Assembly (NCBI GenBank): GCA_964538355.1
Contig: CAZIFC010000005.1
Location: 68,724 to 132,723 of the forward strand
Source: Bilophila sp964538355
GTDB lineage: Bacteria > Desulfobacterota > Desulfovibrionia > Desulfovibrionales > Desulfovibrionaceae
Direction of reading: 5' to 3'
Length of the DNA stretch: 64,000 nt
The notes under the pieces are model-generated. The model was given only the letters and a program-made list of their open reading frames with translations, did no database searches and was not told where the DNA came from. The translations under genes were made by a program, and so were the position numbers. This document shows positions 7,163-16,364 of this stretch, piece after piece. How positions within the stretch are numbered: the stretch's first letter is position 1; each line of letters starts with the position of its first letter.

Positions 7163-8383
7163 ATGAGCAACGTCGATTTTTCCCGCATCAACGAACGTGC
7201 CAGACACTACGAACCGGACATGACCCGCTTTCTGCGCGACATGATCCGCATTCCGAGCGAAAGCTGTCAGGAAAAAGACGTCATCCTGCGTATCCGGGAT
7301 GAAATGGAAAAGGTTGGATTCGACAGGGTCGAAATCGACAAGATGGGCAACGTGCTCGGATATATCGGGAATGGGCCGCGCCTGATTGCCTTTGACGCGC
7401 ACATTGATACCGTAGGCGTCGGCAACCGCGCGAACTGGTCCTTCGATCCCTATGAAGGTTGCGAAGACGCCGAAACTGTCGGCGGACGCGGTGCGAGCGA
7501 TCAGGAGGGCGGCATGGCCAGCATGGTCTATGCCGGAAAGCTCATTAAGGAACTTGGCCTGTGCCCAGCCGACTGCACCATTGTCATGGTCGGTACCGTG
7601 CAGGAAGAAGACTGCGATGGCCTGTGCTGGCAGTACATCATCAACGAAGACGGACTGAAGCCGGAATTTGTGGTGTCCACCGAGCCTACGGACGGCGGCA
7701 TCTACCGTGGACAGCGCGGGCGCATGGAAATACGGGTGGATGTCAGCGGCGTATCCTGCCACGGCTCAGCCCCGGAGCGCGGCGACAATGCCATCTACCG
7801 CATGGCGCATATCCTTGCCGAGCTTGAAGAACTCAATACGCGCCTGAAGGACGATCCGTTTCTCGGCAAGGGCAGCCTCACCGTCTCCCAGATTTTCTAT
7901 ACCTCGCCTTCGCGCTGCGCCGTTGCGGACAGCTGTTCCATTTCCGTAGACCGCCGCCTCACCTTTGGCGAGGACAAGGCCCTTGCCATTTCCCAAATTG
8001 AGAATCTTCCTTCGGTCAAGGCGGCCGGAGCAAAGGCCCGCGTTTCCATGTATACCTATGAGGTTCCCTCATGGACCGGGCTTGTCTACCCTACCGACTG
8101 CTATTTCCCCACATGGGTGCTTCCCGAAGACCATCCGGTAACAAAGGCCACGGAAGCAACCTACCGTGCCCTGTTCCACCGAAAGCCCCGCACCGACAAG
8201 TGGACCTTTTCCACGAACGGCGTTGCGATTATGGGACGTTACGGCATCCCGGTCATCGGCTTCGGGCCGGGCAAGGAAAAGGAAGCCCATGCCCCCGACG
8301 AAAAGACGTGGAAGCAGGATCTCGTCGACTGCGCCGCCCTCTACGCGGCCCTGCCCACAACCTATGTGCTCAACGCACAATAG
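7163..8383 (+). CDS. ygeY: YgeY family M20 metallohydrolase, selenium-metabolism linked
   Basis: Zinc-dependent amidohydrolase of the M20 peptidase fold. In purine/urate-degrading anaerobes this family travels with ygeW and ssnA and is thought to act on an open-chain ureido intermediate. It has 406 aa. The metal and catalytic motifs are visible: FDAHIDTVG (His and Asp), GRGASDQEGG (bridging Asp), GTVQEEDCDG (general base Glu-Glu), STEPTDG, and a C-terminal GKEKEAHAPDE His. The dimerisation insert lies at about residues 190-310. First gene after the sigma-54 promoter; TGGAGG precedes the start. The next gene, carbamate kinase, follows after 47 bases. Confidence 0.9.
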   Translation: MSNVDFSRINERARHYEPDMTRFLRDMIRIPSESCQEKDVILRIRDEMEKVGFDRVEIDKMGNVLGYIGNGPRLIAFDAHIDTVGVGNRANWSFDPYEGCEDAETVGGRGASDQEGGMASMVYAGKLIKELGLCPADCTIVMVGTVQEEDCDGLCWQYIINEDGLKPEFVVSTEPTDGGIYRGQRGRMEIRVDVSGVSCHGSAPERGDNAIYRMAHILAELEELNTRLKDDPFLGKGSLTVSQIFYTSPSRCAVADSCSISVDRRLTFGEDKALAISQIENLPSVKAAGAKARVSMYTYEVPSWTGLVYPTDCYFPTWVLPEDHPVTKATEATYRALFHRKPRTDKWTFSTNGVAIMGRYGIPVIGFGPGKEKEAHAPDEKTWKQDLVDCAALYAALPTTYVLNAQ

Positions 8384-8430
8384 CCGGTACGCTTTCCGTT
8401 GCCGAACAGAATACGGACGAGGAGCACACC

Positions 8431-9393
8431 ATGAACCGAAAACTTGCGGTCATCGCCATCGGGGGCAACTCCCTCATCAAACACCGCGACAAGCAGAGCG
8501 TCGAAGATCAGTACCTTGCCCTGTGCGAGACGATGGAACACATCGCCGATGTCATTGAGCGGGGCTGGCAGGTGCTGATCACCCACGGCAACGGCCCGCA
8601 GGTAGGCTTCATCATGCTGCGCTCCGAAATAGCCCGTTCGGTGGCGGGGATGCACATTGTCCCGCTGGTGAGCTGCGTGGCGGATACGCAGGGAGCCATC
8701 GGCTACCAGATCCAGCAGTCGCTGGACAACGTGCTCCGTCGGCGCGGCCTTGCCGAAAAATCAGGAAAAACCGTCACGGTGGTCACGCAGGTGCGCGTGG
8801 ATATCGCCGACCCCGGATTTTCCGATCCCGACAAGTTTGTCGGCGAGTTCTACAATGCGGAGCAGATTCCCGAGCTGCGCCAGCAACACCCGGACTGGGT
8901 GCTCAGGCCGGACGCCAACCGGGGCTGGCGGCGCGTGGTTCCATCCCCTGCTCCCATTGAAATCATTGAACTTGAAGCCATCAAAAACCTGCTGGAGGCA
9001 GGGTTCAACGTCGTTGCCGTGGGCGGAGGCGGCATCCCGGTCGTCCGGATGCCGGAAGGGCTCTTCGGCGTGGATGCAGTCATCGACAAGGATCTTGCCT
9101 CGTCCCTGCTGGCAACACAGCTTGGCGCAGAACTCCTCGCCATTTCCACCGGCGTGGAGCATGTTTCCCTCAACTACGGGACACCCATGCAAACGCCCCT
9201 GCACAGCGTCCCGGTTGCCGAGATGGAACGCTATCTTGCCGAAGGGCATTTCCCCGCCGGGAGCATGGGCCCCAAGATACGGGCGGCTGTGGACTTCATC
9301 CGCAACGGCGGTTCCGAAGTCGTCATCACCAGCCCGGAATTTCTGAACGCCGCCCTTGCCGCCGGTGCGGGCACACATATTACCAGCAAGTAA
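8431..9393 (+). CDS. arcC: Carbamate kinase
   Basis: Makes ATP and carbamate from carbamoyl phosphate and ADP. It has 320 aa, the family length. It begins MNRKLAVIAIGGNSLIKH (nucleotide-binding GGN), with ITHGNGPQVGF, the long lid segment, VVAVGGGGIPVV, the DAVIDKDLASSLLA motif and MGPKIRAAVDFI. ATG 8431 follows GGACGAGGAGCACACC. In E. coli the equivalent gene of this cluster is yqeA. Sitting directly before the YgeW carbamoyltransferase, it should harvest ATP from the carbamoyl phosphate released there; this is the likely energy-yielding step of the pathway. Confidence 0.93.
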   Translation: MNRKLAVIAIGGNSLIKHRDKQSVEDQYLALCETMEHIADVIERGWQVLITHGNGPQVGFIMLRSEIARSVAGMHIVPLVSCVADTQGAIGYQIQQSLDNVLRRRGLAEKSGKTVTVVTQVRVDIADPGFSDPDKFVGEFYNAEQIPELRQQHPDWVLRPDANRGWRRVVPSPAPIEIIELEAIKNLLEAGFNVVAVGGGGIPVVRMPEGLFGVDAVIDKDLASSLLATQLGAELLAISTGVEHVSLNYGTPMQTPLHSVPVAEMERYLAEGHFPAGSMGPKIRAAVDFIRNGGSEVVITSPEFLNAALAAGAGTHITSK

Positions 9394-9405
9394 CAGGAGC
9401 CTCTC

Positions 9406-10602
9406 ATGGATACAATCCGTATTCGCAACCTCATCGAACGCCTTGCCGAACGCGACTACCGCCGCATGTATATGGATGATTTCTTGCTGACATGGGAGAA
9501 GACGGACGAGGAAATCGCCGCGACGTTCCTTGTGGCGGAAATCCTGCGGGGGCTGCGTGAAGCCAACATCTCATGCCGGATGTTCGATTCCGGGCTTGGC
9601 ATTTCGTTGTTCCGCGACAACTCCACGCGCACGCGGTTCAGCTTTGCCAGCGCGTGCAACCTGCTGGGCCTTGAGGTGCAGGATCTCGACGAGGGAAAAT
9701 CCCAGATCGCGCACGGGGAAACCGTCCGCGAAACAGCGAACATGATTTCCTTCATGGCTGATGTCATCGGCATCCGGGACGACATGTACATCGGCAAGGG
9801 AAACGCCTACATGCGCTCGGTCTCCCAAGCCGTGCAGGAAGGCCGCAACGACGGCGTGCTGGAACAGAGGCCCACGCTCGTCAACCTCCAGTGCGACATC
9901 GACCATCCTACCCAATGCATGGCGGACATGCTTCATATCATCAACCATTTCGGCGGAGTCGAAAAGCTCAAGGGCAAGCGCATCGCCATGAGCTGGGCCT
10001 ACTCCCCTTCCTACGGAAAGCCGCTTTCCGTGCCGCAGGGGGTCATCGGGCTGATGACGCGCTTCGGCATGGATGTCGTGCTGGCCCACCCCGAGGGATA
10101 CGAGGTCATGGGTGGCGTCGAGGACGTGGCCCGCCGCAACGCCGCCGCAACCGGTGGTTCCTTCACCAAAACCAACGACATGGCCGAAGCCTTTCAGGAC
10201 GCGGACATCGTTTATCCCAAGAGCTGGGCTCCCTTTGCCGCCATGCAGCAGCGCACGGATCTGTACGGGGCCGGCGATATGGACGGCATCAAAAAGCTGG
10301 AAAAGGAGCTGCTTGCACAGAACGCCGACCATAAGGGCTGGGAGTGCACCGAGAAGCTGATGGCCTCCACCCGCAACGGTTCGGCGTTGTATCTGCACTG
10401 TCTGCCTGCCGACATTTCCGGCGTGTCCTGTTCCGAAGGAGAGGTCGCCGCAAGCGTTTTCGATCGCTACCGTGTCCCGCTGTACAAGGAGGCGAGTTAC
10501 AAGCCGTACATCATCGCCGCGATGATCACCCTCGCCCGAAAGCGCAATCCGGCGGATCTGCTGCTGCATCTGCTTGAAAGCGGCAAGCCCCGCTGTCTGT
10601 AG
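9406..10602 (+). CDS. ygeW: Knotted carbamoyltransferase YgeW
   Basis: Member of the aspartate/ornithine carbamoyltransferase superfamily with the YgeW-type knotted fold. It probably releases carbamoyl phosphate from a ureido intermediate of purine breakdown. It has 398 aa, matching the family. The carbamoyl-phosphate loop reads FRDNSTRTRFSF, and the family-typical DLDEGKSQIAHGETVRETA, DIDHPTQCMADMLHI and LYLHCLPADISG motifs are present. Start ATG 9406 follows CAGGAGCCTCTC, 12 bases after carbamate kinase. The last gene of the ygeY-arcC-ygeW trio; a GC hairpin follows, then a 330-base gap. Confidence 0.93.
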   Translation: MDTIRIRNLIERLAERDYRRMYMDDFLLTWEKTDEEIAATFLVAEILRGLREANISCRMFDSGLGISLFRDNSTRTRFSFASACNLLGLEVQDLDEGKSQIAHGETVRETANMISFMADVIGIRDDMYIGKGNAYMRSVSQAVQEGRNDGVLEQRPTLVNLQCDIDHPTQCMADMLHIINHFGGVEKLKGKRIAMSWAYSPSYGKPLSVPQGVIGLMTRFGMDVVLAHPEGYEVMGGVEDVARRNAAATGGSFTKTNDMAEAFQDADIVYPKSWAPFAAMQQRTDLYGAGDMDGIKKLEKELLAQNADHKGWECTEKLMASTRNGSALYLHCLPADISGVSCSEGEVAASVFDRYRVPLYKEASYKPYIIAAMITLARKRNPADLLLHLLESGKPRCL

Positions 10603-10630
10603 GGAGGGCCGGGTACTGGACACGGACGTG

Positions 10631-10656
10631 GAGGGGCCTTCCCTAAAAGGCCCCTC
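10631..10656 (+). terminator. GC-rich hairpin after ygeW (possible terminator)
   Basis: A perfect 10-bp stem GAGGGGCCTT / AAGGCCCCTC with a 6-base loop begins 29 bases after the ygeW stop. A C-run, not a T-run, follows, so termination would be weak. The rest of the 330-base gap 10603-10932 holds only a candidate promoter at 10832. Confidence 0.45.
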
Positions 10657-10831
10657 CCCCGATCCTTCCCGCAAAAAAGGCAGCCTGTCGGCAGAGTACA
10701 GGGCGGAAGCCCCTTGGCCTGAGAGGTTGCCGCCGGAAAAAGCGGCAGGACGGGAGGGGGAACGCACCTCGGCGGAACGGTTGGAAAACGGTGCTGTTCT
10801 GCCTGGCTTTTCCCCTGCATAGAGTTTTCCT

Positions 10832-10859
10832 TTGCTGTACATGCCCAAAGTTGTATAGG
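10832..10859 (+). promoter_or_regulatory. Candidate sigma-70 promoter before xdhD
   Basis: TTGCTG (10832-10837) and TATAGG (10854-10859) are 16 bases apart, 74 bases upstream of the xdhD start. It would allow the second half of the cluster to be transcribed apart from the sigma-54 promoter. Confidence 0.4.
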
Positions 10860-10932
10860 TGAAAGCAGGAAAAGGCGGAATGCCGCTGCGTCCGCTTTTC
10901 CGTCCACCGCAGCGTCTTTCAGGAGCCATGCC

Positions 10933-13512
10933 ATGATTGCGTTCAGACTCAACGGACAGGCGGCAAGCTACGACGGCGATCCTGCCGTGTCGCTTCTTTC
11001 CTATCTCCGCAATGATCGGCATCTCACCGCCGCAAAGGACGGCTGCTCCGCACAGGCCGCCTGCGGAGCCTGCCTCGTGGAGCTGAACGGCAGGGCCTGC
11101 CTTTCCTGCTCCACGCCCATGAGCAAGGTCGAAGGCGGCGAAGTCATGACGCTGGAGGGCTTGCCCGAAAGCCTGCGCCGGACGCTCGGCATGGCCTTCG
11201 TCAACCGGGGAGCCGTACAGTGCGGCTTTTGTACCCCGGGTTTCCTCATGCGGACCAAGATACTGCTGCAAGCCAACCCCAATCCGACCCGCGCGGAGGT
11301 CATCAGGGCCGTCCGCCCCCATCTCTGCCGCTGTACCGGCTACATCAAGCTGGTGGAGGCCATCCTCGACGCCGCTGAATTGTTACGGAATGGAAACATG
11401 CCGGAAAGCGACCACAATCCCCGGCTTGGCTCAAGCTGGCCCAAGTACGGCGGCTACGAACGCGCCATTGGAGTACGCCCCTTTGTAAACGACATCGAAG
11501 CCCCCGGCATGGCGCACGGCGCGCTTGTCTTCAGCGAGCACCCCCGCGCCCGCGTGTTGGCGATCGATACGAAACAGGCCGAGGCCATGCCCGGCGTCAT
11601 CCGCATCATCATGGCGGAGGATATCCCCGGAGAACGGGTTCTGGGGCTTTATGCCAAGGACTGGCCCGTGTACGTCAGGGCCGGGGAAATCACCCGCTAC
11701 ATCGGGGATGTTCTGGCCTGTGTGATTGCGGAAACCGAGGCCGAAGCACGGGCCGCCGCCGCGTGCGTAGGCGTTGAATACGAGGTGCTGACGCCGCTTC
11801 TCGATATGGAAGAGGCGGAAACCTCGCCCATCCGCATCCATGAAAAGGGCAATATTCTGCTGGACAAGACCATCCGGCGCGGCGATCCGGTGGACGAGGC
11901 CCTTTCCCGGTGCGCCTTTACCGCCGAGGCGACCTACCGGACACAGGCCGTCGAACACGCCTTCCTCGAACCCGAGGCAGCCCTTGCCGTTCCCGAGGCC
12001 GGGGGTGTGCGGCTCCATGTCCAATCACAGGGCATCTGGCATGACAAGGCCGATATCGCCGCCCTGCTCCACGTCCCGACACCCAGGGTAACGGTTGCGC
12101 TTGCCGACTCCGGCGGAGCTTTTGGCGGCAAGGAAGACTTCACCTGCCAGCCGCACGCCGCCCTTGCTGCCTTTCTGCTCGGGCGTCCGGTCAAGGTCAG
12201 GCTCTCCCGCCCCGAATCCATCCGCATGCACCCCAAGCGGCACGGCATGAAGCTCCACTACATCATCGGATGCGATGGACAGGGGCTGCTGCAAGCCGCC
12301 AAAATCCGGATTCTGGCGGATACCGGAGCCTATGCCTCGGCGGGCGGCCCGGTCGTCACCCGCACGGGAACCCACGCCACCAGTGCCTACCACATCCCTT
12401 CCGTGGACGTGCATGTGAAGGCGGTGTTCACCAACAACCTCCCGGCTGGCGCATTCCGGGGCTTCGGCGTCAACCAGTCGAACTTTGCCATGGAATGCCT
12501 CATCGACGAGCTGTGCGAAAAGGGCGGCTTCGACCGCTGGCAGTTCCGCTATGACAATGCCGTGGCTCCGGGCCGCATGGTCACCACCGGGCAGGTTCTC
12601 GGAGAGGGAACCGCCCTGCGCGAAACCCTGCTTGCCGTGCGCGAGGCCTTCCGCAGCCATCCGCGTGCGGGCATCGCCTGCGCCATCAAAAATTCCGGCA
12701 TCGGCAACGGCATCCCCGAGCCGTGCGACTGCTACCTTGAGGTGCACCCCGCCCCGGATCAGCCAGCCGGGGCAAGGCTCGTCCTGCATCAGGGCTGGAC
12801 GGAAATGGGGCAGGGCATCAACACCGTAGCCCGACAGATGCTGTGCGAAGTCGCCGAGCTGGGGCCGGACATCGACATTTCCATCACCGCCTCCACCGAA
12901 TACGGAGCCTTTGCGGGCAGCACCACCGCCAGCCGGGGCACATTCCAGCTCGGGCACGCCGTGGTCAATGCCGCCCGCCAGCTCCGCAACGATCTGGACA
13001 AGTACGGCGGACGGCTCGACCGGCTGGTGGGCCGTTTTTACAAGGGCCACTACGATTCGGCAGGCCAAACGTCCGGACAGGGCGCGCCGGGAGAAATCCG
13101 CAACCACGTCTCCTACAGCTTCGCCACCCACGTCGCCTTTCTGGACCAACACGGCAGGGTCGAAAAAATCCTTGCCGCGCACGATTCGGGCCGTGTCGTC
13201 AACCGTCCCCTCTATGAAGGGCAGGTACAGGGCGGCGTGGTCATGGGCATGGGCTATGCCCTTACGGAAAGCATCCCGGTCAGGGAAGGCCGCCTGACCT
13301 CGGGAAAGCTCAACGCCTGCGGCCTGCCCCGCGCCGCGGATGTGCCGGACATCGAGGTCATCGCCGTGGAAGTCCCCGATCCGGAAGGGCCTTGCGGGGC
13401 CAAGGGCATCGGGGAAATCGCCTGCATCCCCACGGCCCCCGCCATCATCAACGCGCTGTATCAGGTGGACGGCATCCGCCGCCGCGAACTGCCCGCAAAC
13501 AAAAAAGGCTAG
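10933..13512 (+). CDS. xdhD: Selenium-dependent xanthine dehydrogenase, XdhD type (2Fe-2S and Mo domains fused)
   Basis: Molybdenum hydroxylase that oxidises purines, with a predicted labile selenium ligand on Mo rather than selenocysteine (no in-frame UGA). It has 859 aa. Residues 1-150 form the two [2Fe-2S] domains: Cys38, 44, 47 and 59 in GCSAQAACGAC and CLSC, Cys97/100 in QCGFC, Cys132/134 in LCRCTGY. There is no FAD domain. The Mo part (from about 160) has ADSGGAFGGKEDF, AGAFRGFG, TEMGQGIN and GAKGIGEIA with the catalytic Glu. The first Cys spacing is CX5C, not the CX4C of common XDH. Start ATG 10933 follows CAGGAGCCATGCC. Family assignment is based on the 2Fe-2S/Mo fusion and the yge neighbourhood. 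Confidence 0.88.
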   Translation: MIAFRLNGQAASYDGDPAVSLLSYLRNDRHLTAAKDGCSAQAACGACLVELNGRACLSCSTPMSKVEGGEVMTLEGLPESLRRTLGMAFVNRGAVQCGFCTPGFLMRTKILLQANPNPTRAEVIRAVRPHLCRCTGYIKLVEAILDAAELLRNGNMPESDHNPRLGSSWPKYGGYERAIGVRPFVNDIEAPGMAHGALVFSEHPRARVLAIDTKQAEAMPGVIRIIMAEDIPGERVLGLYAKDWPVYVRAGEITRYIGDVLACVIAETEAEARAAAACVGVEYEVLTPLLDMEEAETSPIRIHEKGNILLDKTIRRGDPVDEALSRCAFTAEATYRTQAVEHAFLEPEAALAVPEAGGVRLHVQSQGIWHDKADIAALLHVPTPRVTVALADSGGAFGGKEDFTCQPHAALAAFLLGRPVKVRLSRPESIRMHPKRHGMKLHYIIGCDGQGLLQAAKIRILADTGAYASAGGPVVTRTGTHATSAYHIPSVDVHVKAVFTNNLPAGAFRGFGVNQSNFAMECLIDELCEKGGFDRWQFRYDNAVAPGRMVTTGQVLGEGTALRETLLAVREAFRSHPRAGIACAIKNSGIGNGIPEPCDCYLEVHPAPDQPAGARLVLHQGWTEMGQGINTVARQMLCEVAELGPDIDISITASTEYGAFAGSTTASRGTFQLGHAVVNAARQLRNDLDKYGGRLDRLVGRFYKGHYDSAGQTSGQGAPGEIRNHVSYSFATHVAFLDQHGRVEKILAAHDSGRVVNRPLYEGQVQGGVVMGMGYALTESIPVREGRLTSGKLNACGLPRAADVPDIEVIAVEVPDPEGPCGAKGIGEIACIPTAPAIINALYQVDGIRRRELPANKKG

Positions 13513-13634
13513 CGGCCCTGCCGCCTTTCTGAAATCATTGAAAAAGAGGCGGGAAGGGCGAACAGTCGCCTGAATACGCCGAGGCACCTCCCCCGCAGGG
13601 CCGTTTCTCCACCACATGCCCAAAGGAGCCGACA

Positions 13635-14912
13635 ATGAGCCTGTACCTGCACAATGCCCTCTGGATTGATCCCGAAACCTTCGCGGCGACGACAGCCACC
13701 ATCAGGATCGAGGAAGGGCCTTTCGGCGGCATGGACATGGACGCCGCCATCCCGTGCCCCTCGGAGCGCAGGCCGGAAGACCGGATTCTGGATTGTACGG
13801 GCCGCCTTGTCATGCCTTCCTTCGGCTGCGGACACCACCATATCTATTCGGCACTGTCCCGGGGCATGCCCCCTGCTCCCAAGGCCCCGGCCAATTTTCT
13901 CCAGACGCTGGAATATGTCTGGTGGCGCATGGACAAGCAGCTCGATCTCGCCATGATCGAGGCCAGCGCGCTTGCCACCGCCCTCTACTGCGCCAAGAAC
14001 GGCACAACCTTCATCATCGATCACCACGCCTCGCCCTTCCATATCGAGGGCAGCCTCGAAACCATTGCCAGGGCACTGGACAAGGTCGGCCTCGGGCATC
14101 TTCTCTGCTACGAACTCTCCTGCCGCGACGGCGAGGAAATCAAGGAAAAGGGCCTTGCCGAAACCGACGCCTACCTGTCCTCGGGCCGCAAGGGGCATGT
14201 GGGGCTGCACGCCTCCTTCACGGTGGACGATGATCTGCTGGAGCGGGCGGTTGCCCTTGCCGACAAGCATCAGACCGGTATCCATGTCCATGTCGCGGAG
14301 GGAATCGAGGATCAGGAGCACTGCGCCCGAACCTACGGCAAAAGCGTGGTGCGCCGGTTTGCCGAGGCCGGAGTCCTCGATCTGCCGCTGACCATTCTGG
14401 CCCACTGCATCCATCTTGACGAAACGGAACGCGGCCTGATCCGGACATCCCCCTGCTGGGTCGTCCAGAACACGGAGAGCAACCTCAACAACAGGGTGGG
14501 GCTGGGACGCTACAACGATCTTCCCCGGGTCATGCTCGGTACGGACGGCATGCACAGCGACATGATCCGCAGTGCCCAGTCCGCCTACTTCATCGCCGGG
14601 ACAGCGGAAGGCGGCATGTCCCCGCAGGCGGCCTGTGAACGCTTCCGCGCCGTACACGAGCACATCGGAAGGCACCGTGCCCCCGGCAGCGGAGCAAACA
14701 ACGTGGTCATCCTCAAGTACGACTCCCCCACGCCGCTTACACCGGAAAACTTCGCGGGCCACTTCTGCTACGCCTTCGACGCCCGCAACGTGGAAAGCGT
14801 CATCAGCCAGGGCCGCCTCATCGTGGATCACGGCAGGCTGACCAGCATGGATGAATCCGACATCCTCGCCTATGCCAACGAACAGGCCAGGCGGTTGTGG
14901 TCCCTGCTCTAA
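13635..14912 (+). CDS. ssnA: SsnA family aminohydrolase
   Basis: Metal-dependent amidohydrolase of the guanine deaminase/chlorohydrolase group, always found with selenium-dependent purine clusters. It is likely to deaminate or ring-open a purine intermediate. It has 425 aa (E. coli SsnA about 442). Metal ligands are seen in SFGCGHHHIYSALSRGM (a GHHH variant of the usual HTH), IHVHVAEG, LAHCIHLDETE and MLGTDGMHSDM. The start follows CAAAGGAGCCGACA. 122 bases separate it from xdhD with no terminator, so it is probably co-transcribed. hyuA starts 22 bases after its stop. Confidence 0.9.
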   Translation: MSLYLHNALWIDPETFAATTATIRIEEGPFGGMDMDAAIPCPSERRPEDRILDCTGRLVMPSFGCGHHHIYSALSRGMPPAPKAPANFLQTLEYVWWRMDKQLDLAMIEASALATALYCAKNGTTFIIDHHASPFHIEGSLETIARALDKVGLGHLLCYELSCRDGEEIKEKGLAETDAYLSSGRKGHVGLHASFTVDDDLLERAVALADKHQTGIHVHVAEGIEDQEHCARTYGKSVVRRFAEAGVLDLPLTILAHCIHLDETERGLIRTSPCWVVQNTESNLNNRVGLGRYNDLPRVMLGTDGMHSDMIRSAQSAYFIAGTAEGGMSPQAACERFRAVHEHIGRHRAPGSGANNVVILKYDSPTPLTPENFAGHFCYAFDARNVESVISQGRLIVDHGRLTSMDESDILAYANEQARRLWSLL

Positions 14913-14934
14913 CCGTTCAACAGGAAAGCGTTCC

Positions 14935-16305
14935 ATGCGTACACTCATCACCGGCGGCCTGATAGCCAGAGCGGACGGCGTATTCAATGCGGATCTTCTT
15001 GTCGAGGGAGGACGGATTCTCGAACTCGGCGAACGGCTTCACGCCGCCCCGCAGCCGGACGGCACGAACATCGTCAACGCCGCCGGCTGCGTGGTCATGC
15101 CGGGCGGCGTGGACGTACACACGCATGTCAACCTGACGGCAGGGGACGAACACGTTTCCGACGGGTTCGAGGCCGGAACTCTGGCGGCGGCATGGGGCGG
15201 GACAACAACCATCGTGGAGCATCCGGGCTTCGGCCCGCAGGGATGCGGCCTCGCTTCCCAGCTTGAGTCGTATCTGGAGCAGGCGGAGGGGAACTGCCAT
15301 GTCGATTACGCCCTGCACGGCGTGCTCCAGCATACGGACGACGCCATCCTCTCCCAGCTGCCCGAAATCGTGAGCCGCGGCTTCCCGACCCTCAAGGCCT
15401 ACACCACCTACGACGGCAGGCTGGACGACGAGTCCCTGCTTCAGGTGCTGGACGCCCTGCGCCGGGCGGGGGGTCTGCTCGCCGTGCACTGCGAAAACCA
15501 CGCCATCACCCGCTTTCTGGGAAACAGGCTGCGCCGGGAAGCTCCCCACAATCCGGCAAGCCATCCCCGAAGCCGCCCCCCGTACTGCGAGGCCGAAGCG
15601 ATCGACCGCCTTCTCAAGCTGGCTCGCGCCGCGGAAGCCCCCGTCTATATCGTCCATCTTTCCACGGCGGAAGGACTGGCCCGCATCCGGGAGGCGCAGC
15701 GGGCCGGGCAGCCGGTCATTGCCGAAACCTGCCCGCAATACCTGCTGCTTGACGAATCCGCCTATGCCGATCCGGACGGGCTTCAGTACGTCATGGCCCC
15801 GCCTCTGCGGACAGCGGCGGATCGCGCCGCGCTCTGGGAAGGGCTTGCCGACGGCAGCATTTCCGTAGCCGCTACGGACCACTGTTCTTTTTCGCTGGCC
15901 CAGAAGAATGCCCGCGCAACCGCAAGCGTGCTGGACTGTCCCGGCGGCATCCCCGGCGTGGAAACCCGCCTTCCGCTGCTCTTCAGCGAAGGCGTCCTGC
16001 GCGGACGCCTGACCCTCCCCCGCCTTGCGGAAACAGCCTGCACCGCCCCGGCCCGCATCATGGGGCTGTCCGGCAAGGGACGGCTGGAGCCTGGTGCGGA
16101 TGCCGACATCGTGGTCATCGACCCCTCGGACGAACGCCTCGTCAAGGCCCGCAGCCTGCACCAGAAAACGGACTTCACACCCTATGAAGGCCTGATCGTG
16201 CGCGGCTGGCCCCGCCACGTCTGGCTGCGCGGAGAAGCTATCATTTTCGACAAACAGTTCTGCGGCTATACCGGACAGGGAAACTTCGTGCCCAGAACCC
16301 TGTAA
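14935..16305 (+). CDS. hyuA: Dihydropyrimidinase/hydantoinase-type cyclic amidohydrolase
   Basis: Opens a cyclic ureide or imide ring by hydrolysis at a binuclear metal site. It has 456 aa, the usual length. Motifs: DVHTHVNL (first two His), FPTLKAYTTY with the Lys expected to be carboxylated, VHCENHAI, VYIVHLSTAEGL, and AATDHCSF with the metal Asp. The TIM-barrel ends with GRLEPGADADIVVIDP and a short beta-sandwich tail. In E. coli the matching gene is hyuA (ygeZ), in the same ssnA-ygfK neighbourhood. ATG 14935 is preceded by CAGGAAAGCGTTCC. A role in opening the imidazole or dihydropyrimidine ring during purine breakdown is inferred from context. Confidence 0.9.
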   Translation: MRTLITGGLIARADGVFNADLLVEGGRILELGERLHAAPQPDGTNIVNAAGCVVMPGGVDVHTHVNLTAGDEHVSDGFEAGTLAAAWGGTTTIVEHPGFGPQGCGLASQLESYLEQAEGNCHVDYALHGVLQHTDDAILSQLPEIVSRGFPTLKAYTTYDGRLDDESLLQVLDALRRAGGLLAVHCENHAITRFLGNRLRREAPHNPASHPRSRPPYCEAEAIDRLLKLARAAEAPVYIVHLSTAEGLARIREAQRAGQPVIAETCPQYLLLDESAYADPDGLQYVMAPPLRTAADRAALWEGLADGSISVAATDHCSFSLAQKNARATASVLDCPGGIPGVETRLPLLFSEGVLRGRLTLPRLAETACTAPARIMGLSGKGRLEPGADADIVVIDPSDERLVKARSLHQKTDFTPYEGLIVRGWPRHVWLRGEAIIFDKQFCGYTGQGNFVPRTL

Positions 16306-16364
16306 ACGCCCTGCGGAAGTTTCCCCTTCTCCAACCGCCATCTCGACTGCTCAAGGAGAGAGCC

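Noticed and set aside
10711..10735. Possible sigma-54 promoter upstream of xdhD (TTGGCCTGAGAGGTTGC)
   Set aside because: The GG and GC dinucleotides are 11 bases apart instead of 10, which normally abolishes sigma-54 recognition.
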